Assembly (NCBI GenBank): GCA_038120095.1
Contig: JAYOKZ010000001.1
Span: forward strand, 62,001-126,000
From: UBA2589 sp038120095
GTDB lineage: Bacteria; Gemmatimonadota; Gemmatimonadetes; Longimicrobiales; Gaopeijiaceae
Direction: 5' to 3'
Length of the DNA: 64,000 nt
Shown: piece by piece, positions 36,260 through 45,082 of the stretch
How the letters are laid out: every line of letters starts with the position of its first letter
How positions within the stretch are numbered: position 1 is the first letter of the stretch
The notes under the pieces: model-generated
Databases searched by the model: none
Seen by the model: only the letters and a program-made list of their open reading frames with translations
Told to the model about the DNA's origin: nothing
Translations under genes and position numbers: made by a program

Positions 36260-37131
36260 TGCCGTCGCGCCCTGTCCTGAAAGAACCGCATCAGCGGCCG
36301 CACGTACGGCTCACCCGTCTCGATGTCGATCACGTCGACCTTGCCCTTTCGCAACGCACGATCGAGGTCGCTGCGCTCGGCCGCGACCCGCGCGGCGAAG
36401 GCGCTGCGGAATCGCGGATCCGAGGTGTTCACCACGACACGCTCGGACGTTTCAGGGTCTTCGAGCTCCAGATACCCCAGAGCCGGCAATTCACGTTCAC
36501 GCTCGTCGCCGAGTCGGACTGCAATCAGGTCATGTCTGCGACCTGCGACCGCCAGCGCCTTCTCGAACCCTCGGTCACGGAAGTCCGACACGACGAATGT
36601 CACGGCTTTCTTCCGCTGAACGTGGGTCAGGTATTCCAGGGCACCCGTGATGTCCGTGCCCCTGCCCTCGGGACGGTGATAGAGCAACTCCCGCAGAACG
36701 CGAAGAACGTGGCGCCGACCCTTTCGTGGCGGTACGAACTTCTCGATCCGGTCCGAGAAAATGATCAGGCCGACCTTGTCGTTGTTCTTGATCGCACTGA
36801 AGGCCAGCAGAGCGCAGACCTCGACCGCAACCTCGCCCTTCATTCGCTCACGCGTTCCGAAGTTCCCCGACGCACTCACGTCCACGACGAGCATGACCGT
36901 CAGTTCCCGCTCTTCCTCGAACACCTTGATGAAGGGAGAGCCGTTACGAGCCGTCACATTCCAGTCGATCGAACGAATGTCGTCCCCGTACTGGTACTCG
37001 CGGACCTCGGCGAAATTCATGCCTCGTCCCTTGAATACCGAGTGGTACTCGCCCGAAAAAACCTCGTTGACGAGGCCTCGCGTGGCGATTTCGAGGCGAC
37101 GTACCTGCTTGAGAATCTCACGGGGGATCAT
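36256..37131 (-). CDS. DUF58 (vWA-like) protein of the MoxR/Bat operon
   Basis: A 291-residue cytosolic protein. The start ATG 37131 gives MIPREILKQVRRLEIATRG, the standard DUF58 beginning. A longer start would run into the moxR stop. Motifs are SGEYHSVFKGRGMNFAEVREYQYGDDIRSIDWNVTAR-like (split here: GRGMNFAEVREY and DDIRSIDWNVTAR), FEEERELTVMLVVDVSASG, and KVGLIIFSDRIEKFVPP. DUF58 proteins pair with MoxR ATPases in nearly all phyla and are thought to act as adaptor or substrate. The gap to moxR is 13 bases. Confidence 0.92.
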   Translation of the reverse strand: MIPREILKQVRRLEIATRGLVNEVFSGEYHSVFKGRGMNFAEVREYQYGDDIRSIDWNVTARNGSPFIKVFEEERELTVMLVVDVSASGNFGTRERMKGEVAVEVCALLAFSAIKNNDKVGLIIFSDRIEKFVPPRKGRRHVLRVLRELLYHRPEGRGTDITGALEYLTHVQRKKAVTFVVSDFRDRGFEKALAVAGRRHDLIAVRLGDERERELPALGYLELEDPETSERVVVNTSDPRFRSAFAARVAAERSDLDRALRKGKVDVIDIETGEPYVRPLMRFFQDRARRQ

Positions 37132-37144
37132 CTGTGCCGATCCG

Positions 37145-38146
37145 TCAGGGAACCTCGACGCGATCAAGAATCCGACGCACCACATCTTCCGGCGTCACTT
37201 CCTCGGCCTCTGCCTCGTATGTGACCAGGACCCGGTGACGCAGTACATCCATGCCCATTGCCCGAACGTCGTCCGGCGTCACGAAGCCCCTGCGTTGAAG
37301 GAACGCGTGGGCTCGAGCCGTCTTGGCCAGACAGATCGTGGCGCGGGGAGACCCTCCGAACGCAATCAGGTCCTTCAGGTCCTCAAGCCCGTGAGCAGCC
37401 GGCTCGCGCGTAGCCAGGACCAGATTCACGATGTACCGCTCTACCTGCGGGTCCATGTAGATCATCTGAGCCGCCTTGCGGGCGCGAATAATCTCCTCCG
37501 GAGTGACAACGGGCCGTACCGTTGCGGCTGAACCCGCAGACATCCTCCTCATGATCTCCAGCTCCTCGTCTCCCGACGGATATTCGATGGAGAGCTTGAG
37601 CATGAAGCGATCGACCTGAGCTTCGGGGAGAGGGTACGTTCCCTCCTGCTCGATCGGGTTCTGAGTCGCCAGCACCAGAAACGGATCGTCGAGTGGGTAA
37701 CTCTCCTCACCGATCGTGACGGTGTGCTCCTGCATCGCCTCGAGGAGAGCAGACTGGACCTTCGCCGGTGATCGGTTGATCTCGTCGGCAAGGATGATGT
37801 TGGAGAAAATCGGACCCTTCTTGGTCTTGAACTCCTGATCCTTCGGGTCGTAGATCAGCGTTCCGATGAGATCGGCAGGCAGAAGATCCGGCGTGAACTG
37901 GAGCCTCCGAAAGCGGGTGTCGATCGCCTCCGCCAGCGTCTTGACGGTCAAGGTCTTGGCGAGCCCGGGAACCCCTTCCATCAGAACGTGGCCGTCGGCA
38001 AGCAGGCCAATCAGGAGCCGTTCGACCATCCGCTCCTGCCCCACGATCACGCGGCCCACTTCGCTGCGAAGGCGATCCAGGAATTCACTTTCCTGCTGGA
38101 TCTTCTCCTGAATCACCTCGATGTCGAGGGACTTCGTCTCGGTCAT
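37145..38146 (-). CDS. MoxR-type AAA+ ATPase
   Basis: A 333-residue ATPase with Walker A GVPGLAKT (58-65), Walker B ILADEIN (118-124) and sensor 1 ATQNP (160-164). It also has the MoxR hallmarks RLQFTPDLLPADLIGT, QEGTYPLPEAQVDRFMLK and GGSPRATICLAKTARAHAFL. It is the first gene of the eight-gene leftward operon ending at 29827. MoxR proteins act as chaperone-like ATPases for vWA partners, here BatA/BatB/DUF58. The order moxR-DUF58-batD-like-batABCDE is the known arrangement. Confidence 0.95.
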   Translation of the reverse strand: MTETKSLDIEVIQEKIQQESEFLDRLRSEVGRVIVGQERMVERLLIGLLADGHVLMEGVPGLAKTLTVKTLAEAIDTRFRRLQFTPDLLPADLIGTLIYDPKDQEFKTKKGPIFSNIILADEINRSPAKVQSALLEAMQEHTVTIGEESYPLDDPFLVLATQNPIEQEGTYPLPEAQVDRFMLKLSIEYPSGDEELEIMRRMSAGSAATVRPVVTPEEIIRARKAAQMIYMDPQVERYIVNLVLATREPAAHGLEDLKDLIAFGGSPRATICLAKTARAHAFLQRRGFVTPDDVRAMGMDVLRHRVLVTYEAEAEEVTPEDVVRRILDRVEVP

Positions 38147-38475
38147 GTCCTCACACTCGATACGGCGGAAAAACGCAATCAGTCATTGGCGATATGGTAA
38201 TGGATGCTTCAGAGCGCGGAAGGGTTGGCTCGACCGCTCCGCGGTACAGGACAGAGCCGCAGAGTGTCCTTTTCATGTGACACTTTCTCGTCCCGGTATT
38301 TCTGTAATTCGTTACTGCACAGTTAGATACACGGATCACAGCTTCCTGGCACGCGGACTGCTTATTCCACCAGCATGCGGGTATCGCCGGCGACGTGGCC
38401 GGTAGAGGTCCGGGGAGGGTCCCCGGCTCTCCCCCGCGAGACCGGTATCGGCCGGCACTGGAGAGGAGACGTCCA
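38147..38475. other. Divergent intergenic region upstream of moxR operon
   Basis: About 330 bases, distinctly more AT-rich in its middle (38260-38350) than the genome around it, as expected for promoters of the leftward moxR operon and the rightward exported protein. A CCGGGG-AGGGT-CCCCGG hairpin sits at 38410-38426. No hexamer pair is convincing enough to call, and I see no coding frame here. Confidence 0.5.
38410..38426 (+). other. Short hairpin in the probable 5' leader of the gene at 38476
   Basis: CCGGGG (38410-38415), loop AGGGT, CCCCGG (38421-38426), 49 bases ahead of the start codon. It could shape the leader RNA, and no known riboswitch class is recognised. Confidence 0.4.
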
Positions 38476-39033
38476 ATGAAGCGAGAAGTGATCCTGGCCC
38501 TGACGGGCCTTGCGCTGACGCTGCCCCTCGACGCAGAGGGCCAGCGCAGCGACCGACGTGATCGCGTTCGGGAACGCGACGACCGAGTCGAGCGACTCGA
38601 GCCGGTCCGGGCTCCGGGCCGAGTATTTCAGGTCCGTCCGGCGTACCGGACCATGCCTGCGCGTGTCGTCTATTCCAGCCGGGCACGGTACCGGGATCGA
38701 GCGGCTACCGGACTATGGGTTCGGGCTGACCTCGGTACCATTCAATTCCGACGAGGGATGCCGGGGCGAGGCGTCATCCTGACCAACCGTGATCTACGGG
38801 ACCTCCTGGGTGCTCAAAACATCCGTCGCATCAGACAGGCGGCGAGCCGGGCAGGGATTCACGGGACGCTGCGGGGCCGATGGGCTGGGCAGCGAGGTCG
38901 CAGCCGAACCCTGATCGTGACCATCGACCGGTTCGAGGTCGCCGAACTCGCCGACTACGACGGGGACGGCTTCGTCGATCGGATCTACCTGATCGGTGAT
39001 CGTCGACCGCACAGGACAGCCGTCCGTTGGTGA
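38476..39033 (+). CDS. Basic exported protein of unknown function with a DxDxDG-like loop
   Basis: A 185-residue protein. The start at ATG 38476 has AGGAGA upstream. The signal peptide (VILALTGLALTLPLDAEGQ) is followed by a strongly basic Arg/Asp-rich stretch (~25-75), likely disordered. The C-terminal half appears folded: GVILTNRDLRDLLGAQNIRRIR, then LIVTIDRFEVAELADYDGDGF. The loop D160-Y-D-G-D-G-F-V-D168 resembles an EF-hand/dockerin-type calcium loop. I do not recognise a family. It ends before a strong terminator and is probably transcribed alone. Confidence 0.72.
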   Translation: MKREVILALTGLALTLPLDAEGQRSDRRDRVRERDDRVERLEPVRAPGRVFQVRPAYRTMPARVVYSSRARYRDRAATGLWVRADLGTIQFRRGMPGRGVILTNRDLRDLLGAQNIRRIRQAASRAGIHGTLRGRWAGQRGRSRTLIVTIDRFEVAELADYDGDGFVDRIYLIGDRRPHRTAVRW

Positions 39034-39057
39034 GGCCAGATCGTCACCCGGGCGAAT

Positions 39058-39095
39058 GAGCCCCGCGGGCCCAACGGTCCGCGGGGCTCTTTCTT
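39058..39095 (+). terminator. Rho-independent terminator
   Basis: A 14-pair stem, GAGCCCCGCGGGCC (39058-39071) against GGTCCGCGGGGCTC (39076-39089) with one G-U pair, closes on a CAAC loop and is followed by TTTCTT. It ends the transcript of the gene at 38476 and may also serve the convergent gene at 39114. Confidence 0.88.
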
Positions 39096-39113
39096 GCCGT
39101 GGTCGAGCCCCGC

Positions 39114-40322
39114 CTAGAAGCGCATCCTGAGCCACTCGACACGTACACCCGGGGCCCACCCCGGGCGGCCATCCCGCCGGTCGAAGGGCAGGAGCGTCGG
39201 CACGGGCAACAGCGAGCCTCGCTGCCATACCCCTCTCGAGTAGCTCAGCAGGGCCGTCCCCTCGGCCGAATCCGGGGTTCTGTCCTCGACACGATCTCGT
39301 CCGCCGCTCGCAAGCGTCGCGATCACGAGCCCCGTCACACTGGAGACGAGTGGGATCGCGATCGCGGCGTTGTCACCCGGGTCGGTGAGGAGGTCGACCC
39401 CGAGGCCGACCAGACCCCCGCCCAGCGCCCCCAGGTTGATCAGTCTGACCCTCGGGCGAGAAACATCGTACGCCGACGCCAGACGTTCAGCCGCCAGCAG
39501 ACCGACATTTCCGGCGATCAGGCTCGCCGCCAGTACCGCGTCGTTGTCTCCCCAATCGTCCTCATCGAAGAGTTCGGCGACGAGGGCACCGTAAACCGAG
39601 CCCCACGTGGACCCACCCTGCGCGGCACTCGACACTCCGGACCGAACAGGGTTACGAGCGAGAATCGCCCCCGTAGCGATACCGGCCAGTCCGCCGATGA
39701 TCATGGCGGTGAAGACCTCCTCGGTGTCATCGTCGGTCGGATAGCAGCCGAAATGACTGCATAGCTCCTGCTGACCGAAGTCCAGCACCTTCGCCCATCC
39801 CAGACCCTGCCATGTACCCCAGGAGCCGCCCCACGTGATCGCCCGCGCTTGCCCCTCCGTGTACCGCTGACTTCGTTGGGCATACAGCGAGGAGAAGAGT
39901 CCGACCGGGACCCCGGTCAGGAGGCCGGCACCGTACGCCTCGCTGTCGGTCGATCCGAGCGCGACCGGCACGGCGACCCCGAGCCACAGGCCGTACAGTG
40001 TTCCGAAGACCGGTAATTCGAGTCGGCTGACGCGATCGGTGCGAGAGGACGGTGGCCGGGAGAGCCGCTCCAGCGCTTGCCGAGCCGCGACCGTGCCGGG
40101 GTAGTGCTCGATGATGTGGACGAGAAGGGCCTCGGCAATCTCTTGACGTCCCTGGTCTTCGAAATCCATCGCCGTACGAAGCAGCACCGATGCCTCGTCG
40201 GACGGCGATACCTGAGCAAGAGCAGCGGCCGGTCGCACGAGCATTCCCGTCGCGAGTGCCGACACGACGAGCAACGGGACCATCAACCGGAGTCGTCGGG
40301 CTTGTCCAATTATCCTGGTCAT
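39114..40322 (-). CDS. Exported Gly-rich protein of unknown function with TPR-like N-terminus
   Basis: A 402-residue protein from ATG 40322. A TTG 18 bases earlier is possible. The signal is LMVPLLVVSALATGML...ALAQ. Residues ~45-85 form a helical pair like one TPR (LLRTAMDFEDQGRQEIAEALLVHIIEHYPGTV). The rest is Gly-rich with hydrophobic stretches (LYGLWLGVAVPVALG, AMIIGGLAGIATGAILA, LINLGALGGGLVGLGVDLL). It ends VRVEWLRMRF, with a C-terminal Phe as in outer-membrane proteins. It may be an envelope protein. No family is recognised and no partner is evident. Confidence 0.65.
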   Translation of the reverse strand: MTRIIGQARRLRLMVPLLVVSALATGMLVRPAAALAQVSPSDEASVLLRTAMDFEDQGRQEIAEALLVHIIEHYPGTVAARQALERLSRPPSSRTDRVSRLELPVFGTLYGLWLGVAVPVALGSTDSEAYGAGLLTGVPVGLFSSLYAQRSQRYTEGQARAITWGGSWGTWQGLGWAKVLDFGQQELCSHFGCYPTDDDTEEVFTAMIIGGLAGIATGAILARNPVRSGVSSAAQGGSTWGSVYGALVAELFDEDDWGDNDAVLAASLIAGNVGLLAAERLASAYDVSRPRVRLINLGALGGGLVGLGVDLLTDPGDNAAIAIPLVSSVTGLVIATLASGGRDRVEDRTPDSAEGTALLSYSRGVWQRGSLLPVPTLLPFDRRDGRPGWAPGVRVEWLRMRF

Positions 40323-40435
40323 GGATGCTTGTATGCCCAACTGCGTTCCGAGTTACACGTCATACCGCCAGGGTCGTCGACACCGGTATCTTCTCGTCGG
40401 AACAAAGCATTCCGTGGGCGCGAGGAAGTGGAGCG

Positions 40436-41572
40436 ATGCAGACCAGCGACGTCGTCGTGATCGGGGCCGGTATCAACGGAGCCTCCTGCGCGTGGCATCT
40501 GGCCGAGCGCGGACTCGGAGTGACCGTACTCGATCAGGCGGCCGGTCCGGCCATGGGATCGACCGGAAAGAGTGCAGCCGGCGTTCGGGTTCAGTTCACC
40601 ACGGCAGCGAACATCCGCCTTTCATTGTACTCGCTCCCTGTCTACCGGACGTTCCGGGAACGCTTCGGACGCGATATCGGGTACCGCGACATCGGATACC
40701 TCCTCCTCGTTCCAGAGGAACGCTGGCCGGCGCACATGGAATCGGTGCGCTTGCAGCACGACTTGGGCGCACCGGTCGAGATCCTCGATGCAGATGACGT
40801 TCAACGCTACATCCCCGTCTCGAAGGAGGGCCTGGCGGGAGCGACATACGGGCCGTGGGACGGGGTCATCGACCCGCATATGGCCTGTCTGGCCTGGGTC
40901 GAGATGGCGAAGGAATGCGGCGCCAGCTTCAGAATGAACGCCCCGGTGACGGCCCTCCGGTCGGAAGCCGGCGGGTGGACTGTCGAGAGCGGCAATGAAC
41001 GCTTCTCCTGCCAATGGGTCGTCAACGCTGCCGGAGCATGGTCCGGCGGGATCGGGCGACTCGCCGGCCTCGATGTGCCGGTCGGCCCCAAACGTATTCA
41101 GATATTCCTGTCCGGTCCGATCGCCGATCAACGGACGTACCCCCTCACCATCGATCTCTCCACGGGCGTGTATGTGCGCTCCGAGCTGGACCGCGTCCTG
41201 TTCGGCCTGGACAACCTCGACCAGGCCTTCGGGTTCACCGAGGGGATCGATCAGGCATGGCTCGAGCACGTTCTGCTGACCGGCGTGGCCCGTTATCCGT
41301 GGTGGGGGGAGATGGGGATCGATCTCGCCGGCAGCTGGTGGGGCTACTATGGCGTCAGTCCGGACAACAGTCCGATCATCGGGCCACACCCCGAGGCGGA
41401 GGGCTGGATCGATGCATGCGGTTTCTCAGGACACGGGATCATGCACGCGCCGGCTACGGGGGTCGCAGTGGCAGAGATGATCGTCGACGGCCAGACTGCC
41501 ACCGTGGACGTCGACCACTTCCGGCACTCTCGCTTCGGCGAAGACGTGCCGGTCGAGACCAACATCTTCTGA
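40436..41572 (+). CDS. FAD-dependent oxidoreductase, DAO family
   Basis: A 378-residue enzyme. The start at ATG 40436 has a GGAG 3 bases upstream and begins right before the dinucleotide-binding fold VVVIGAGINGASCAWHLAERG, with Asp of VTVLDQ at the end of strand 2. DAO-family features include STGKSAAGVRVQF, GPWDGVIDPHMACLAWVEMAKE, VVNAAGAWS and the C-terminal GFSGHGIMHAPATGVAVAEMI. It is related to glycine/D-amino-acid oxidase, sarcosine oxidase and similar FAD amine oxidases. The substrate is unknown. Confidence 0.9.
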   Translation: MQTSDVVVIGAGINGASCAWHLAERGLGVTVLDQAAGPAMGSTGKSAAGVRVQFTTAANIRLSLYSLPVYRTFRERFGRDIGYRDIGYLLLVPEERWPAHMESVRLQHDLGAPVEILDADDVQRYIPVSKEGLAGATYGPWDGVIDPHMACLAWVEMAKECGASFRMNAPVTALRSEAGGWTVESGNERFSCQWVVNAAGAWSGGIGRLAGLDVPVGPKRIQIFLSGPIADQRTYPLTIDLSTGVYVRSELDRVLFGLDNLDQAFGFTEGIDQAWLEHVLLTGVARYPWWGEMGIDLAGSWWGYYGVSPDNSPIIGPHPEAEGWIDACGFSGHGIMHAPATGVAVAEMIVDGQTATVDVDHFRHSRFGEDVPVETNIF

Positions 41573-41618
41573 GGCGGGAAGCCCCCAAGGGGGGACGTTC
41601 CGGTATGGCACGGATCGC

Positions 41619-42449
41619 ATGGAAAGCCTGATTCTCTTCTTCGAGCAGATGCCGACGTGGCAGCGGCTTTTGTGGGTGATGACGTGCCTCGGCCTGAGTT
41701 GGACTCTGGAGGGCAGCCTTCCGCTCGTTCAGCTGAAGTACAGCAAGTGGCGTCACGCGCGCTCGAATTTCGCCTTTCTCGGAACGACGCTTGCCATCAA
41801 CGCCGCCTTCTCCGCCCTGTCGATCGGGGTCGTAGCGTGGACGGCAGCGACCGGCTTCGGTCTCCTCCACCTCTTCGAGCTACCGATACTCGTGGAGATG
41901 TTGATCGCAATCGTCGTACTCGACCTCACCGCGCAGTACTTCGCCCACTGGCTCCTGCATCAGGTGAAGTTCCTGTGGCGCTTCCACGTCGTGCATCACA
42001 GCGACACCAAGGTCGACGCGACCACGGGGACCCGACTCCACCCCGGGGACTTCGCCGTCCGCGAGATGATCGCCCTCGCGGCTCTCGCCGCGACCGGAGC
42101 TCCTCTGGGCTTCTACGTGGTGTACAGGCTCCTGACAATTTTCTTCACGTTCCTCACCCATGCGAACGTCTCCCCACCCCGATGGCTCGACGCCTCGCTG
42201 AGCCTCCTGTTCGTGACTCCGAACATGCACAAGTTCCACCACCATGTGGAGCGGCCATGGACCGACACGAACTATGGGGGGATCCTGTCGATCTGGGATC
42301 GGATGTTCGGCACCTTCGTCTACGGTGACCCTCGCGACGTGGTGTATGGGGTGGACGTTGCCGATCCTGCGCTCGACGAAGACGTCCGGCACCAGATGAA
42401 GCTCCCGTTCCAGAGAGGCGCGGGCCTCGATCGAGAATCGCGGGAGTAG
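41619..42449 (+). CDS. Fatty acid hydroxylase / sterol desaturase family membrane protein
   Basis: A 276-residue integral membrane diiron protein. The family's His clusters are visible: H110-W-L-L-H114, HVVHH (His123, His126, His127) and HKFHHH near residue 204, ending in the family phrase TDTNYGGILSIWDRMFGTF. Four or more membrane helices surround them. Enzymes of this type hydroxylate or desaturate lipids or carotenoids with O2. It follows the DAO gene by 46 bases on the same strand and could share its transcript. No lipid-pathway neighbour identifies the substrate. Confidence 0.9.
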   Translation: MESLILFFEQMPTWQRLLWVMTCLGLSWTLEGSLPLVQLKYSKWRHARSNFAFLGTTLAINAAFSALSIGVVAWTAATGFGLLHLFELPILVEMLIAIVVLDLTAQYFAHWLLHQVKFLWRFHVVHHSDTKVDATTGTRLHPGDFAVREMIALAALAATGAPLGFYVVYRLLTIFFTFLTHANVSPPRWLDASLSLLFVTPNMHKFHHHVERPWTDTNYGGILSIWDRMFGTFVYGDPRDVVYGVDVADPALDEDVRHQMKLPFQRGAGLDRESRE

Positions 42450-42488
42450 TCCGCGGGGGCGTCCGTCGTGCGCCGCGGCCTCGACGAT

Positions 42489-43397
42489 TCAGCTCCGTCG
42501 CGCCTCCGCCAGCTGAACGATCAACGTACCGGCATCATGAAGCGGTGTAGGAACGCCATACGTGCGCCCCAATCTCGAGATCTCCTCACCGAGATCACCC
42601 ATCTCCGTGCGTCGTCCCTGATTCAGGTCGTGGATCACGCTTGGGAAGAAGTCGTCCGGGAAACGGTCGAGCGTCTCATCGATCTTCGCATTGGTCTCTG
42701 GCGGAATCGGCACACCCTTCGCCCGTCCTACGTCCAGCACTTCAGCGATGGCCCGTCGCTGCAGTTCGCGTCCGAAGGGATGGCTCCGAACGGAGCCCAT
42801 GTTTCGCTCACCGATCGCGCAGAGCACGGAAAGCGCACATACGACCGACATCTTTTCCCACAACTCGACTCGGATGTCATCCACATCCTCGATGCCGACC
42901 AGGGTTCCCCGGAATGCCTCGCGCACCCGATCGATTGCCCCTGCACCCGCATCAAGCACGATCCGCTGATGCGCTGCCTTCCGCTCCACGATGCCCGGCG
43001 CGACGCGAAATGACGTCATGTATGCCACACCATCAGCGAGTGCATCCCGCGAGATCCCGGAGGCTTCGAGCCGGTCCACGGCCGTCACACCGTTCAGTAG
43101 AGAGACGACGTGAGCCCCGCGTTCAACGAGATGACGCAGCTGATCCGCAACGTCATCGAGCGAGAAGGTCTTGGTGACGAGGAACGCCAGATCGACCGCG
43201 TCGACCTCCAGAGCAGAGCCGACACACCGCACCTCGACATGCACGTCACCGGCATGACTTCGTACCTCGAGGCCCCTCGCCTCGATCGCTGCCCGGTGGT
43301 CTCCTCGCACGACCAGGGTGACATCGTGTCCAGCCTCCGCCAAGACCGCGCCCACGTAACTGCCGAGCCCCCCTGCCCCGACCACCACGATCTTCAT
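42489..43397 (-). CDS. panE: 2-dehydropantoate 2-reductase
   Basis: A 302-residue ApbA/PanE enzyme. The N-terminal NADPH fold is VVVGAGGLGSYVGAVLAEAGHDVTLVVRGDH. Other landmarks are LLNGVTAVDRL, AYMTSFRVAPGIVE, a central LWEKMSVVCALSVLCAI (the KxxxNxxxN-like helix region), and a helical C-terminal domain with SVIHDLNQGRRTEMGDLGEEI, where TEMG and the substrate-binding Glu are expected. It reduces ketopantoate to pantoate for coenzyme A synthesis. The start overlaps the ilvD stop by ATGA. Because dihydroxy-acid dehydratase supplies 2-ketoisovalerate, the pantoate precursor, the pairing makes metabolic sense. Confidence 0.9.
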   Translation of the reverse strand: MKIVVVGAGGLGSYVGAVLAEAGHDVTLVVRGDHRAAIEARGLEVRSHAGDVHVEVRCVGSALEVDAVDLAFLVTKTFSLDDVADQLRHLVERGAHVVSLLNGVTAVDRLEASGISRDALADGVAYMTSFRVAPGIVERKAAHQRIVLDAGAGAIDRVREAFRGTLVGIEDVDDIRVELWEKMSVVCALSVLCAIGERNMGSVRSHPFGRELQRRAIAEVLDVGRAKGVPIPPETNAKIDETLDRFPDDFFPSVIHDLNQGRRTEMGDLGEEISRLGRTYGVPTPLHDAGTLIVQLAEARRS

Positions 43398-45082
43398 GCG
43401 TCGGTCACGCAGCCGAGGGATGCCGACGACACGGAACGTACGTAGCGGAGGAGGACGCCTCGCTCGGCCGGAAGCGGCGGTGCGACCCAGGACGAGCGGC
43501 GGCGCTCTGCTTCACCGGGATCGACATCCCAGTTGATCCGATTGGCTTCTGCGTCGATCACGATTCGGTCTCCGTCCTGAACAAGGGCGATCGGGCCACC
43601 TTCCTGGGCTTCGGGCGTCACGTGCCCGATCACGAAACCGTGGCTTCCGCCGGAGAAGCGGCCGTCGGTCACGAGGGCGACCTCCGCACCGAGCCCGGCC
43701 CCCATGATCGCAGAGGTAATGGTCAGCATCTCGGGCATCCCCGGCCCACCTCTTGGTCCCTCGTACCGGATGACGACAACGTCGCCGTGTTGCACTTCCT
43801 TGCGCTCGAGGGCCTCCAGTGCAGCCTCCTCGCGGTCGAAGACCCGCGCAGGACCCGAGAAGGACACGCCCTCCTTCCCGGTGATCTTGGCGACGGACCC
43901 TTCCGGCGCGAGCGACCCGGTCAGAATTCTGAGGTGGCCCGAGGCCTTGATGGGGTCATCGAGCGAGCGGACGACGCGCTGATCAGGACCGAGGGGCGGG
44001 ACCTCAGCGAGATTTTGCGCCATCGTCTGTCCGGTCACGGTCATGCATTGTCCGTTCAGGAGCCCTTCGTCGAGGAGTGTCCGAAGGACCGCCGGAATCC
44101 CCCCCACCCGATCGAGGTCCTCCATCACGAATCGACCGCTAGGCTTCAGGTCCGCGAGGTACGGAGTCCGATCACTCACGGCCTGGAAGTCTTCCAGGCT
44201 CAACTCGACACCGACCGAATGCGCGATGGCGAGCAGATGGAGTACCGCATTCGTCGAGCCGCCCAGCACCGTCACCAGGACCATGGCATTTTCGAAGGCA
44301 GGGCGCGTCATGATGTCCCGAGGTGTAATCCCCTGCTCGAGCAACAGCCGCAGGGCCGCGCCAACACGCCGGCACTCTTCTCTCTTGCGAGCCGTGGCCG
44401 CCGGGGTCGACGAACTGAACGGCAGCGTCATGCCGAGGGCTTCGGCCGCGCTCGCCATGGTGTTCGCCGTGTACATGCCGCCACACGCACCGGGGCCGGG
44501 GCAGGCATTCTGAATGACGGAGTCGAAGTGCGACTTGTCGATCGAACCGCCGATGAGCTGCCCATAGGCCTCGAACGCACTCACGATGTCGAGTGGCTCC
44601 CCATCCAGGTCGCCCGGCGCGATGGTGCCGCCGTAGACCATCAGGCCCGGACGGTTCAGCCGTCCCATGGCCATGAGGGATCCCGGCATGTTCTTGTCAC
44701 ATCCGGGAACCGTCACGACACCGTCATACCACTGGGCGCTCACAACCGTCTCGATCGAATCGGCAATGAGGTCTCTCGACGGCAGCGAGTAGCTCATCCC
44801 ATCCGTGCCCATGGAGATCCCGTCGCTCACGCCGATGGTGTTGAATCGCATCGCCACCAGGCCAGCATCCCGAACGCCGACAGCCACCTCGGAGGCCAGA
44901 TCCAGCAGGTGCATGTTGCACGGATTGCCTTCCCACCACATCGACGCGATCCCGATCTGCGGCTTCGCCAGATCGTCCGCGGACAGGCCCGTCGCATGCA
45001 GCATCGCGCGGGCACTTGCCTGAGCGGGCTCCTGCGTGATCCGCGCGCTGTACCGGTTGAGCGTAGGAAGCTTCCTGGTCAC
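43394..45082 (-). CDS. ilvD: Dihydroxy-acid dehydratase
   Basis: A 562-residue IlvD/Edd family enzyme, full length. Iron-sulfur cysteines are in place: Cys55 (GNPCNMH), Cys128 (VPGCDKNMPG) and Cys200 (GPGACGGMYTANTM). Conserved blocks include MRFNTIGVSDGISMGTDGM, GRFVMEDLDRVGG and GRFSGGSHGFVIGH. It dehydrates 2,3-dihydroxy-isovalerate and -methylvalerate in valine and isoleucine synthesis. The GTG start overlaps the stop of the upstream exported-protein gene (GTGA), and its stop overlaps panE, so three genes are translationally chained. A sugar-acid dehydratase in the same superfamily is less likely given the panE partner. Confidence 0.95.
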   Translation of the reverse strand: MTRKLPTLNRYSARITQEPAQASARAMLHATGLSADDLAKPQIGIASMWWEGNPCNMHLLDLASEVAVGVRDAGLVAMRFNTIGVSDGISMGTDGMSYSLPSRDLIADSIETVVSAQWYDGVVTVPGCDKNMPGSLMAMGRLNRPGLMVYGGTIAPGDLDGEPLDIVSAFEAYGQLIGGSIDKSHFDSVIQNACPGPGACGGMYTANTMASAAEALGMTLPFSSSTPAATARKREECRRVGAALRLLLEQGITPRDIMTRPAFENAMVLVTVLGGSTNAVLHLLAIAHSVGVELSLEDFQAVSDRTPYLADLKPSGRFVMEDLDRVGGIPAVLRTLLDEGLLNGQCMTVTGQTMAQNLAEVPPLGPDQRVVRSLDDPIKASGHLRILTGSLAPEGSVAKITGKEGVSFSGPARVFDREEAALEALERKEVQHGDVVVIRYEGPRGGPGMPEMLTITSAIMGAGLGAEVALVTDGRFSGGSHGFVIGHVTPEAQEGGPIALVQDGDRIVIDAEANRINWDVDPGEAERRRSSWVAPPLPAERGVLLRYVRSVSSASLGCVTDA

